This document shows, piece by piece, positions 9,400 through 17,531 of a DNA stretch of 40,236 nucleotides. The notes under the pieces were generated by a model, which did no database searches, was not told where the DNA came from, and saw only the letters and a program-made list of their open reading frames with translations. The stretch is from CALBZH01 sp964538515 (GTDB lineage Bacteria; Desulfobacterota; Syntrophobacteria; Syntrophobacterales; Syntrophobacteraceae): positions 1 to 40,236 of the forward strand of contig CAZIEW010000052.1 in NCBI GenBank assembly GCA_964538515.1. The letters are read 5' to 3'. How positions within the stretch are numbered: position 1 is the first letter of the stretch; each line of letters starts with the position of its first letter. Position numbers and translations under genes: made by a program.

Positions 9400-10230
9400 A
9401 TGAATCGTTTAAAGAAGACCATCGTTTTGGGAAGCTTACTTCTGGCGGCCCTGCTTTCGGCCGTCCCGCTGCTGGCGGCTGAAGGTGCTCCAGCCGGCTC
9501 GGCAGCGGCTCCAGCAACTCCCAACCCGGCCATGGAGCAGGTGATGCGCATGGCGAATTTCATGGCACAGCTCAAGGAGGCCAGCGTTACGCTTCAAACC
9601 GGTTATGATGTCGTCCAGGATTCAGGCCAGAAAATTGAGTTTGCAGAGACCCGCAAACTGACGCTTGTCCGTCCGGACAAGTTCAGGGTGGACGTGGAGA
9701 GGAGCGACGGTGAGTCCTCCACGGCCGTCTTTGATGGGAAAACAGTCACCGTGTTCAACCCGAAGCAGAAGATGTATGCGACCTCTGAAGTGCAGGGGGA
9801 TATCGATGCGGCGATCATCCATTTTGTCAAGGATCTGAAAATGCGCCTGCCGCTCGCCATGCTCTTCGTGACCGCGCTTCCCAAGGAGCTGGAGAAGCGG
9901 GCTCTGGGAGCCGACGTTGTCGAAACCACCACGCTTCAGGGCACGCCGTGCACTCACATTGCGGGTCGTGGTGAAACCGTGGACTTCCAGGTGTGGCTGC
10001 CAACGACGGGAGATCCCCTGCCCCGCAGGATCATCCTCACCTACAAGAATGAAGCAGGACAGCCCCAGTACTGGGCGAACTTCTCGGACTGGAACCTCTC
10101 ACCCAATCCTCCGGCATCCCTGTTTACCCTCGAGATCCCCAAGGATGCCAGTCGTATTGAGTTCCTCGCCAAGGTTCCCAGGGCGGCCGAACCGGCAAAG
10201 CCCGCCGCGAAGAGAGGAGGCAAGAGATGA
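9400..10230 (+). CDS. DUF2092-type periplasmic protein
   Basis: The 276-residue exported protein begins MNRLKKTIVLGSLLLAALL, with a signal peptide ending at LLAAE. The mature part has the layout of DUF2092 predicted periplasmic proteins, which have a LolA/LppX-like fold: RKLTLVRPDKFRVDVERSDG, AVFDGKTVTVFNPKQKMYAT, and the C-terminal pattern LPRRIILTYKNE and WANFSDWNLSPN. Such folds bind hydrophobic ligands, but no role is proven here. AGAGGAGG precedes this ATG, which is preferred to the in-frame codon at 9370. Its stop overlaps the start of the glycine-rich gene (ATGA), so the two are translationally coupled. Confidence 0.8.
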   Translation: MNRLKKTIVLGSLLLAALLSAVPLLAAEGAPAGSAAAPATPNPAMEQVMRMANFMAQLKEASVTLQTGYDVVQDSGQKIEFAETRKLTLVRPDKFRVDVERSDGESSTAVFDGKTVTVFNPKQKMYATSEVQGDIDAAIIHFVKDLKMRLPLAMLFVTALPKELEKRALGADVVETTTLQGTPCTHIAGRGETVDFQVWLPTTGDPLPRRIILTYKNEAGQPQYWANFSDWNLSPNPPASLFTLEIPKDASRIEFLAKVPRAAEPAKPAAKRGGKR

Positions 10231-11174
10231 GAAGCAAGACGCTTTATAAGGTTCTTTCCGTTGCGACGGTTCTGCTGTTCGTGCTCTCTCTGGCCATGGA
10301 GGCGCACGCCCGTGGCGGTGGTGGAGGCAGAGGCGGCGGCGGTGGTGGTGGCGGCAGAGGTGGAGGTGGATTCTCCGGCGGCGGAGGCGGCAGAGGGGGA
10401 GGGGGGTTCTCCGGCGGTGGTGGCGGCGGCGGATTCTCCCGCTCGGGGCCGGCCAGTGGCGGAAGTTTTTCATCGCGAGGCGGAGCGGGCGGGGGTGGCT
10501 TCTCATCGAGGAGCGACTTCGGTGGGGGTCGATCCGCTGCCTCTTCGCTTGGTAGTCGTCCGGGAGCCATGGACCGGGGTGCCGGCATGCAGGGCGGCCG
10601 CGCGGGTGTTTCCGACCGATCCGGGCAGATGGGCCAAACGGCGAGAGCCCAGGACCGTCAGACCGGCATGAGCGACCGATCCCAGGGGCGCCAGGATACG
10701 CGATCCGACCGGACGCAAGCACGGAGTGATACCCGCGGCGATCGGCAGGATGGCCGTACGGACAGAACCGAGAGCCGGCAGGACAATCGAACGGACCGAA
10801 CCGAAGGGCGCCAGGATACTCGACAGCAACGGCAGGATGAAATGACCCAGCGGGCCCAGGGCCGGCAGCAGACCGCTCAGAACATCAGCAACAACTACTA
10901 TGGGGGTGGGTATTATGGCGGCGCCTACCATGGGGAGCATTGGGACGACTGGGGACCCTGGGGCTACGCGGCGGCCGGCGCCGCGGTTGTGGCTGGAGCC
11001 TATGCGGTGGGGAGCATCATCAACGCGGCGACCTACAGCTCGCTTTCCTGCACCCCCACGACCGTTGTGGTGGGAGGGGTTACCTACTCCCAGTGCGGGT
11101 CCGCCTGGTACCAGCCGACCTATTCGGGGGGTGACGTCACCTACGTCGTCGTCAACCCGCCTCCGGGACATTGA
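10227..11174 (+). CDS. Secreted glycine-rich, Arg/Asp/Gln-repeat protein
   Basis: The product has 315 residues with a signal peptide ending at EAHA. The next 60 or so residues are mostly Gly with Arg, Phe and Ser (RGGGG and FSGGGGG units). A hydrophilic middle part follows, built from imperfect TDRTEGRQD/SDRTQARSD repeats. The C-terminal domain has NNYYGGGYYGG, a hydrophobic Ala/Gly segment (about residues 245-270) that could cross or attach to a membrane, and a Cys-containing VVVGGVTYSQCGSAWY end. It is likely a low-complexity surface or periplasmic protein. The four-base overlap with the DUF2092 gene suggests they work together. No enzyme motif is visible. Confidence 0.75.
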   Translation: MRSKTLYKVLSVATVLLFVLSLAMEAHARGGGGGRGGGGGGGGRGGGGFSGGGGGRGGGGFSGGGGGGGFSRSGPASGGSFSSRGGAGGGGFSSRSDFGGGRSAASSLGSRPGAMDRGAGMQGGRAGVSDRSGQMGQTARAQDRQTGMSDRSQGRQDTRSDRTQARSDTRGDRQDGRTDRTESRQDNRTDRTEGRQDTRQQRQDEMTQRAQGRQQTAQNISNNYYGGGYYGGAYHGEHWDDWGPWGYAAAGAAVVAGAYAVGSIINAATYSSLSCTPTTVVVGGVTYSQCGSAWYQPTYSGGDVTYVVVNPPPGH

Positions 11175-11250
11175 GCAAGGGACGATCACGCGTTGATCGA
11201 TCTCCGGCAACAGTCCGTCAGGGGATCGGTTTCATGAAGGGTAAACGGAG

Positions 11251-11290
11251 CGTGGGCACGGGAGCATCGTGCCCACGCCTTTCCTTTTGC
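11251..11290 (+). terminator. Rho-independent terminator after the glycine-rich gene
   Basis: A perfect 10-bp stem CGTGGGCACG / CGTGCCCACG with a seven-base loop is followed by CCTTTCCTTTT. It lies 77 bp past the glycine-rich gene and directly before the Shine-Dalgarno of the antiporter gene. It should end the upstream transcript and separate the two genes. Confidence 0.8.
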
Positions 11291-11301
11291 AGGAGCGAGC
11301 C

Positions 11302-12582
11302 GTGATCATCATCGCCGTTTTCATGGTGCTGGTATTCCTGTACAGCCTCGCCTCCCGGCGGCTGGAGCGGACGATCGTCACGGCGCCGATCGTGTTCACG
11401 TCGGTCGGAATTCTGCTGGTCATAGCCCTCCCGGTCCTGCGTGAGCTGGAAGCGGACCGGAAGGCCTTTCTTTTGATCGCCGAGATCGGGCTGGTGCTGA
11501 CGCTCTTTACGGATGCCACCCGGATCAATCTTCAGGTGCTCAAAGGCGATCAGAAGCTGCCCATCCGGCTGCTGAGCATCGGCATGCTGCTGACCATCGC
11601 TCTGGGTGCGCTCGGGGCCGGCTTTCTCCTGCCCCACCTGACGATTTTGGAGGCCTGTATCCTCGCGGCCATTCTGGCTCCGACGGACGCGGGACTCGGC
11701 GAGGTGGTGGTGAGCAGCCCGATGGTGCCCGAGCGCATCCGACAGGCGCTCAGCGTCGAGGCAGGCTTGAACGACGGGATGGCCGTCCCGTTTCTCATGT
11801 TTTTCATCGCCCTGGCGGAGGCCGGGTCCGATGGGGCGGGCCGTGTGCTCGTGCGGTTCATCGTCGAGCAGCTTGGATTTGGCGCTTTGGTCGGCGCGGC
11901 GATCGGGGCGGCGGGAGGGTGGCTCCTGGGGCTGGCCAGGCGCAAGGGCTGGATGGCCCGGTCTCTCCAGCAGTTGGGACTGGTGGCCCTGCCGCTCCTG
12001 TGCGTGATGGGGAGTGAGCATGTCCGGGGGAGCATGTTCATCGCCGCGTATGTGGCGGGACTCGCCGTCCAGATCGGTTTCCGGGAGGCGGCGGAGCACA
12101 GTCTCGAATTCACCGAAAGCTGGGGAAGACTGCTGGATTTTTTTGTGTTTTTTCTCTTCGGCCTTCTGGTTGCCACCGCCTGGAAGCATTTTGACTGGCG
12201 ACTCCTGGCGTACGGCGTGATCAGCCTCACCTTGGTGCGCATGCTGCCCGTTGCGGTTTCCCTCGCCGGGACTCGCTTGAGCTCGGCATCCGTGGTCTTC
12301 ATGGGCTGGTTCGGGCCGCGCGGGCTGGCTTCGATCGTCCTCGGTCTCGTCTATCTGGAGAAGGAGTCCAGGCTGCCCGGTGAGCCGGTCATCAGCTTGG
12401 CGGTGATGGTCACGGTTCTTCTGAGCATTTTCGCGCACGGGCTCAGCACATTGCCGGGAATCGGCCTGTACGCGCGAAAGGTGGCCGCCTTGGGCAGGGA
12501 GGCTCCCGAGCATCTTGCGGTGCAGGGTACGGAGCACACCCGTTGCAAGATGGCTGGGGGGAATTCGGCCCCGGATGCGTGA
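11302..12582 (+). CDS. Cation/proton antiporter (CPA1, NhaP-like)
   Basis: The 426-residue membrane protein has about twelve helices. The NhaP-type signatures are present: AAILAPTDAGLGEVVVSSP (the TD of the unwound helix) and SVEAGLNDGMAVPFLMFF (the ND pair of the ion-binding site), plus a late SSASVVFMGWFGPRGLASIVLGLVYLE segment. It should exchange Na+ or K+ for H+ across the inner membrane. The start is a GTG with AGGAG six bases upstream. A longer frame from 11269 would begin inside the terminator hairpin and is rejected. The K+ channel-like gene follows, which fits a shared role in cation balance. Confidence 0.87.
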   Translation: MIIIAVFMVLVFLYSLASRRLERTIVTAPIVFTSVGILLVIALPVLRELEADRKAFLLIAEIGLVLTLFTDATRINLQVLKGDQKLPIRLLSIGMLLTIALGALGAGFLLPHLTILEACILAAILAPTDAGLGEVVVSSPMVPERIRQALSVEAGLNDGMAVPFLMFFIALAEAGSDGAGRVLVRFIVEQLGFGALVGAAIGAAGGWLLGLARRKGWMARSLQQLGLVALPLLCVMGSEHVRGSMFIAAYVAGLAVQIGFREAAEHSLEFTESWGRLLDFFVFFLFGLLVATAWKHFDWRLLAYGVISLTLVRMLPVAVSLAGTRLSSASVVFMGWFGPRGLASIVLGLVYLEKESRLPGEPVISLAVMVTVLLSIFAHGLSTLPGIGLYARKVAALGREAPEHLAVQGTEHTRCKMAGGNSAPDA

Positions 12583-12646
12583 CCAGCGAAAGCACTGCCT
12601 TATGGGTGCACTCACTGAACGTCGGCCCTCCAAGGAGCGGGAGCGC

Positions 12647-13336
12647 ATGATGATCATCCGGGATCTGACCGAAATCTACGTCCGTTACCGATTTGCCTGC
12701 CTCTTCGTTTCGCTCCTGCTCACGCTGACGGCCGCCCCGGTGCTCACGGCAATAGGCATGAGCACCCGGTTCATGGAAGTCATCCTGAGCCTTAACCTCC
12801 TGGCTGCCGTCCTCCTCACGCTTTACCGTTGGAAGTCCTACGTTGGTCTCGGGCTGATCGCCCTGATCCTTGTCACCAGAGTGGGCTATGCGCTGCTTGG
12901 GAATCAGGGGCTCCTCATGACCAGCCAGGGAGGGGGGGTTGCCGTCTGCTTCATATCGATCCTGATCATGTTTCGTCACATCCTCAGCGAAGGGCCTGTC
13001 ACAACGGGCCGTATCTTTGCCGCCCTCGACGTGTACATGATGATGGGGATCATGTGCGGTCTGCTGTTCAACCTCTTCGAGGAGCAGTGGCCCGGATCGT
13101 TTTCAATCCAAGGAGGAGGGCTGCCGTCGGGTAGCAAGATCCAGCTGGCGCACACCCTTTACTTCAGCTTCGTGACCCTGGGAACGCTGGGCTACGGGGA
13201 CATCCTGCCGGTGAGCGGGCCCGCTCGTGCGCTGGCCGTGATGGAATCGATCGGCGGCCAAATGTACCTCGTCGTTGTCGTGGCCCGCCTGGTGAGCCTC
13301 TACCAGGGACCCGCCAACCGGGAGGGCGGCGCGTAA
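12647..13336 (+). CDS. Two-pore-domain-like potassium channel protein
   Basis: The 229-residue protein has five or six hydrophobic segments and a pore loop near the C-terminus. The pore contains TLYFSFVTLGTLGYGDI, which matches the K+ selectivity filter (T-x-GYGD) of the ion-channel (Ion_trans_2) family. Only one filter is present, so a tetramer would be needed. No RCK/TrkA-N regulatory domain follows. The start chosen has AAGGAG nine bases upstream; an in-frame ATG at 12602 lacks this. It sits 64 bp after the antiporter gene and converges on cobT, with a 59-bp gap. Confidence 0.78.
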   Translation: MMIIRDLTEIYVRYRFACLFVSLLLTLTAAPVLTAIGMSTRFMEVILSLNLLAAVLLTLYRWKSYVGLGLIALILVTRVGYALLGNQGLLMTSQGGGVAVCFISILIMFRHILSEGPVTTGRIFAALDVYMMMGIMCGLLFNLFEEQWPGSFSIQGGGLPSGSKIQLAHTLYFSFVTLGTLGYGDILPVSGPARALAVMESIGGQMYLVVVVARLVSLYQGPANREGGA

Positions 13337-13395
13337 GGACACAGCTACGGGAGAGGGCCCACGGCATGCGTGGACGCGGTTTTGTTGCCCCGCGC

Positions 13396-14463
13396 CTATG
13401 AGCCGGTTGAAACGCCGGCTTCCTCGAACGTCAGAATCTCCTTGAAGATCCGCGACGCGCCTTCGATAACCCCCATGGCCAGTGCGCCGCCGGTGCCTTC
13501 TCCGAGGCGCAGCCCGAGGTCGAGGATCGGCTGGAGCCCCAGGTGCTTTAGCATGAGCCGGTGGCCGGCTTCCTCGGAGCAGTGGCCCGCGAACAGGTAA
13601 TCCACGACCGAGGGACACAGGGCGTGAGCGATCAATGCCCCGGCGGTTGAAATGAATCCGTCGATGACCACGGGACGGCGGTGGTAGGCTCCGGCCAGAA
13701 TGCAACCGGCGATACCGCCAATCTCGAAGCCCCCGACCTTGGCGAGAACATCGATCCCATCCGCGGGATCGGGCTTGTTGACCGCCAGGGCTTCTTGAAT
13801 GACCCGCTGCTTCGTGCGCAGCCCTTCATCACTGACGCCCGTTCCTCTCCCGACCATGGCTTCGACGGAATTGCCCGTGAGAGCGACTCCGATGGCGGCC
13901 GAAGGGGTCGTGTTGGCGATTCCCATATCGCCGGTGCCGATCATCTGAGCGCCTTTGGCGACCTGCTCGGATGCCAGCTCGAATCCTGCCAGGATCGCCG
14001 ACTCCGCCTGTTCGCGGGTCATCGCCGGACCCTTGGCCAGATTGGCGGTTCCACGGCCGACCTTCGAGAGCCGGAACGAATCCTTTCCCTCCAGGGACGA
14101 CACGTCGACATCGGGGATGATCCCCATGTCCACGACAATGACCTGGGCCCCGACCCACCTCGCGAGCACATTGATTCCAGCGCCGCCGCGAATGAAGTTC
14201 TTGACCATCTCACCGGTGACTTCCTGGGGAAAGGCGCTCACGCCTTCCGCCGCCACCCCGTGGTCCCCGGCCATGACGAGGATAGCCCGTCGGGTCACGT
14301 CGGGAGTGAGGCTTCGAGTGATGCCGCAAAGTCTTTCCGAAATGTCGTGGAGTCTTCCGAGAGCCCGGGGGGGGATGGCCAGTTGGGCGGTGCGCTCCCG
14401 AGCTTTTTCGATCCACGTCGGGTCGGCGGGCTGGATTTGTCGAAGGATTTCTTCAAGCGTCAT
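13396..14463 (-). CDS. cobT: Nicotinate-nucleotide:dimethylbenzimidazole phosphoribosyltransferase
   Basis: The 355-residue protein matches CobT in length and motifs: MAGDHGVAAEGVSAFP, GGAGINVLAR, TGDMGIANTT, GGFEIGGIAG and LRLGEGTGGALA, in which Glu322 corresponds to the catalytic Glu of the family. CobT transfers the phosphoribosyl group of nicotinate mononucleotide to a benzimidazole, giving the alpha-ribazole phosphate later attached to cobinamide. It is the last gene of the riboswitch-controlled lower-ligand operon. Its ATG overlaps the stop of the 70-residue gene (ATGA), and AAAGGAAG precedes it. The context implies that its substrate is the base made by the enzymes encoded upstream. 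Confidence 0.95.
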   Translation of the reverse strand: MTLEEILRQIQPADPTWIEKARERTAQLAIPPRALGRLHDISERLCGITRSLTPDVTRRAILVMAGDHGVAAEGVSAFPQEVTGEMVKNFIRGGAGINVLARWVGAQVIVVDMGIIPDVDVSSLEGKDSFRLSKVGRGTANLAKGPAMTREQAESAILAGFELASEQVAKGAQMIGTGDMGIANTTPSAAIGVALTGNSVEAMVGRGTGVSDEGLRTKQRVIQEALAVNKPDPADGIDVLAKVGGFEIGGIAGCILAGAYHRRPVVIDGFISTAGALIAHALCPSVVDYLFAGHCSEEAGHRLMLKHLGLQPILDLGLRLGEGTGGALAMGVIEGASRIFKEILTFEEAGVSTGS

Positions 14464-14672
14464 GGGACTTCCTTTCGTGTTGTCATGTCCTGCAAACGGT
14501 TGAGGGATGAAGCGAGGTCCGCAAAGGAAAAGACTTCCAGGGAGACACCGCCGTCGTAGGGGGTGCCACATTCGCGGATGATCTCCCGTTGCGTGGCCGC
14601 TGTCCCTTCGATTTCGCGGTTGCGGGTTATGCCGGGATCCGTCTGGCAGAACCACCCGGCGATTTCTATCAT
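14460..14672 (-). CDS. 70-residue conserved-position protein of the lower-ligand operon
   Basis: This small reading frame is coupled at both ends. Its ATG overlaps the stop of the radical SAM gene by ATGA (14669-14672), and its stop overlaps the cobT start by ATGA (14460-14463). A perfect Shine-Dalgarno AAGGAGG sits six bases before the ATG. These features strongly suggest it is translated. The product begins MIEIAGWFCQTDPG, has two Cys (9 and 35), a charged middle (NREIEGTAATQREIIREC) and a helical end (FADLASSLNRLQDM). It has no signal peptide or membrane segment. I do not recognise the family. By position it should act with the radical SAM enzymes or CobT, for example as an accessory subunit. 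Confidence 0.72.
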   Translation of the reverse strand: MIEIAGWFCQTDPGITRNREIEGTAATQREIIRECGTPYDGGVSLEVFSFADLASSLNRLQDMTTRKEVP

Positions 14673-16183
14673 TTCGCGCCTCCTTGCCCGAACCGGCCGA
14701 TCGTCGCCTGCAAGTCTCCGCACGCATCGTTGAGCACGCGCTCCGACCAGGCATCTTCCGGCGAATGGTCGAGGCCCTCCGCCGTCTTCAGCAGGCGATG
14801 AAAGAGCGCCGTCAGCTGATCGTTTACGGTTTGAAACGTGGATGCTCCCGGGCTTTCCGCGCTCCAATGGATCAAGGAGCCAGGCCTGCCCATTTCACGC
14901 AGAACGAATTGACAGATCGGCCGCATGATCCCGGCGAGCCAACCAACGCGCGGGTCGGCGTACAGCAGGCGGCCCTCGAACCCGTACAGGCCTTGCGGGA
15001 CCAGCAATCCCTGGCCGAGAGCGGCATGGTAGCCGGGCGTGCCTTTGAAGGCGATGTGCTCGTGGTAGAGCAGATTGGCGGTTCGCCCCAGTCTGTCGAG
15101 GAGGCGGGTCCGCTCGAGGAAGCGCACGTTCTCGCGAACGTCCTCCAAAGTACTGGCCGGCTCGAACATGATGAACCCGATTTCGGGCTCGACCCCCGCG
15201 TCCCGCACCGCCCGGATGGCATCTTCATTTTGAGCGACGCTGGTGTGCTTGCGCAATCGCTTCAGCGCGTGCGGGCTTCCGCTTTCGATGCCCAGGAGCA
15301 GGCTCTTGAGTCCCGCAGCCCTCAGGCTTTGCAAGAGCGGCTTCGTCAGATCGTTGGCACGCGTCTCCATGCCGAAGGTGATGCCAAATTCGGCGAGGGT
15401 GTGCGCGAGTGCTTCGGCGCTCTTGGCTCCACGGCTACCGGGGCCGATGAAGTTCGGGTCCACGAAGTAAATGTCCTTCTTGCCACGCTCGACGAGCCCC
15501 TCGATCTCGGCGGCAACATTTGCGGCAGACCGGCCCCGCCAGGCGGCCTTGCCGCCGTCGAGCGTCGGGATGAGGCAGAACGAGCACCCATTGTAGCACC
15601 CCCGGCTTGCCAGGACACTGACCGTCTCCTCTCCATCCAATGCCGGACGCAGCGGAAAGGGAAGAGCATCGAGCGGGTCGATCGGTGCTCGAAGTGAAAG
15701 CAACCTCGGACTTCCGCCCGCTCTTGCCGCGATTCCGGGGATGGGGGCGGCGTCTCTCCGCTGAAGGGCCTGTGCCAGCTCCACCAGGGCTCGCTCGGGC
15801 TCACCCACCACGATGCAGTCGACCGCCTCGACATTCGTGAGGATGTCATTCCACGCGAGGGTCGGGAAAAAGCCGTAGAGGCAGAGAGTCCCGTCAAAGC
15901 CGGATCGTCTCACATCCCTGAGCATCTCGACGAGCCGCCCGGTTTCCTCCCAGAAGTACACGGCATGGACGGCCAGAAGGTCGGGTGAGGCTTCGGTCAG
16001 GAGCCTGGCCGTGTCTTTGAAGGAATGGCCTGTTGCGTCCAGAATCGTGGCCTCGAACCCAGCCTGACGGAGCGATGACGCGGCGTAGCCGCTCATGAGA
16101 CATGACCGGAGCGGCGTGTTGGCGATGTCGTTGAAGTGAAGGCTCGACGGAACCCGAGGGTGCTCAAGCAGAACGATGCGCAT
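14669..16183 (-). CDS. B12-binding-type radical SAM protein, second of the operon
   Basis: The 504-residue protein has an N-terminal Rossmann-like domain (about 1-150) in the position of the B12-binding domain of class B radical SAM methylases. A radical SAM barrel follows with CYNGCSFC (Cys196, Cys200, Cys203) to hold the [4Fe-4S] cluster. Further motifs include the SAM-site LLLGIESGS and a C-terminal extension of about 150 residues. The DxHxxG cobalamin motif is not evident, as in many of this class. By context it should modify the benzimidazole ring, as BzaD and the last Bza step do in the anaerobic dimethylbenzimidazole pathway. Its ATG has GGGGAAGGAAG upstream and overlaps the preceding gene by 20 bp. 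The exact reaction is inferred only. Confidence 0.75.
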   Translation of the reverse strand: MRIVLLEHPRVPSSLHFNDIANTPLRSCLMSGYAASSLRQAGFEATILDATGHSFKDTARLLTEASPDLLAVHAVYFWEETGRLVEMLRDVRRSGFDGTLCLYGFFPTLAWNDILTNVEAVDCIVVGEPERALVELAQALQRRDAAPIPGIAARAGGSPRLLSLRAPIDPLDALPFPLRPALDGEETVSVLASRGCYNGCSFCLIPTLDGGKAAWRGRSAANVAAEIEGLVERGKKDIYFVDPNFIGPGSRGAKSAEALAHTLAEFGITFGMETRANDLTKPLLQSLRAAGLKSLLLGIESGSPHALKRLRKHTSVAQNEDAIRAVRDAGVEPEIGFIMFEPASTLEDVRENVRFLERTRLLDRLGRTANLLYHEHIAFKGTPGYHAALGQGLLVPQGLYGFEGRLLYADPRVGWLAGIMRPICQFVLREMGRPGSLIHWSAESPGASTFQTVNDQLTALFHRLLKTAEGLDHSPEDAWSERVLNDACGDLQATIGRFGQGGAK

Positions 16184-17531
16184 CGGCTTCCTTCCCCCGT
16201 TGCGGTGAGCCCGGTGCTGCGAGGTAGCCCAAAACGGACTGTTGCATGCAGGCTGCCGTCAGCTCGTGGCGGAGATGATCCCATGGCGGCGGGTTGTAGT
16301 AGGTTGGGTAAAGAAGGTCTAGCCCGGGGTCGATCAGCTTTTCCCTGAGCAGGCAGTCCGTCAAAGGAGCACCGGGGTAGAGCCGCACATTGTTGATGAC
16401 CACGGCTCCCAGATTCCCGAAGGGGGCGTGGATCTCGAAGAGCGTGTCGAGCAAGGCCCGCGTCTCGTCCACGGTTTGCCGGTTTTCTCCCGGCAAGTTC
16501 ACGAGAAAGTGGTAGACGGCGAGCGTCCCGCTTTCGGCTATGAACCGTGCTGCACGGATGATGTGATCCGGGGTGAGATCCTTGCGGAGCAGCTTCAGCG
16601 CGTGCTCGGAGGCTCCGTCAGCGGAAAAATACGCGGTGACGAGCCCCGAGCGCCGGTAAAGGTCGATGTCCTCGCGGGTGAGCGTGTCTTCCCGGAAGAA
16701 GCCCGTCCACCCGATCTCGATCCTCCGATCCAGGATCTCCCGGCAGATGGACCGCAGGTGCTCGGCCGGCTGATTCAGGACCGGATCGGTGAAGTGCACC
16801 AGCTTGATCCCATGACGCTCGCGCAGGATCTGCAGCTCTTCCACCACCCGTCCGGGAGAACGGAGCCTGAGACACTGTCCCTGAAGCATCGGATAGAGAC
16901 AATACTGGCAGCGATTGGGGCACCCGCGCTTGGTCTCAACCCCCATGAAAGCCACGTACTGGTTCACGTCTCGATAACGATCGGGATCGAACACCCGCCA
17001 GTCGGGGAAAGGCAAGGCGTCGAGGTCCTCCCAGGGGGCTGCGGCTTCATTGGCTCGGATGGAGCCGTCGCCGTGTCGCCACAGAATCCTCGGAACCGAC
17101 CAGGGATTTTCAAGACGCTCGATGAGCTGAGGAAAGGCCGTGTCGGCTTCGCCCGCGAAGCCGAGCCCAACGTCGGGCAGCTCTTTCATGAGTCGCTCGG
17201 CGAACAGGGTGAAACCGGGGCCGCCGAGGATGATCGTCGATTCCGGCGCATAGGTCCGGAGAATCGCGCTCAGGGTCTTGAGCTGGGGCACGAACGAGAG
17301 GAGATTCCCCGCAAGGGGATCCAGGTTCCTGAAGGAGATGGCGATCAGCTCGGGGCAATAGGCTTCGAGCGTCTGCACCAGCTCGGGCCACGGGAAGGGA
17401 GTCAGGTTCAAATCCACCCCGCGGACCTCATGTGTGTCACCGATCGATGCGGCCAGTCGAGCAAGCCCCAGGGGGAAGACCAGCTCCCCGCAATCATGGG
17501 TCGAGATTGCCTGGATCAGCAGAATGCGCAT
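16164..17531 (-). CDS. bzaD: B12-binding-type radical SAM methyltransferase, BzaD-like
   Basis: The 455-residue protein has an N-terminal B12-binding-like domain (about 1-140: LVFPLGLARLAA, VRGVDLNL, IILGGPGFTLF, GLGFAGEAD). A radical SAM domain follows with CPNRCQYC (Cys204, Cys208, Cys211). This layout and the operon position match BzaD, which methylates the C6 position of 5-methoxybenzimidazole in the anaerobic pathway. I assign it as the better BzaD candidate of the two radical SAM genes, by recalled N-terminal similarity only. AAGAGGAG precedes the ATG. It overlaps the methyltransferase gene by 38 bp and the next radical SAM gene by 20 bp. An upstream in-frame codon at 17564 lies inside the methyltransferase gene and is rejected. 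Confidence 0.7.
   Translation of the reverse strand: MRILLIQAISTHDCGELVFPLGLARLAASIGDTHEVRGVDLNLTPFPWPELVQTLEAYCPELIAISFRNLDPLAGNLLSFVPQLKTLSAILRTYAPESTIILGGPGFTLFAERLMKELPDVGLGFAGEADTAFPQLIERLENPWSVPRILWRHGDGSIRANEAAAPWEDLDALPFPDWRVFDPDRYRDVNQYVAFMGVETKRGCPNRCQYCLYPMLQGQCLRLRSPGRVVEELQILRERHGIKLVHFTDPVLNQPAEHLRSICREILDRRIEIGWTGFFREDTLTREDIDLYRRSGLVTAYFSADGASEHALKLLRKDLTPDHIIRAARFIAESGTLAVYHFLVNLPGENRQTVDETRALLDTLFEIHAPFGNLGAVVINNVRLYPGAPLTDCLLREKLIDPGLDLLYPTYYNPPPWDHLRHELTAACMQQSVLGYLAAPGSPQRGKEADAHRSA

Noticed and set aside
11269..11301. GTG start of the antiporter inside the hairpin
   Set aside because: It would place the start in the terminator stem; the next in-frame GTG has a Shine-Dalgarno and gives a normal N-terminus.
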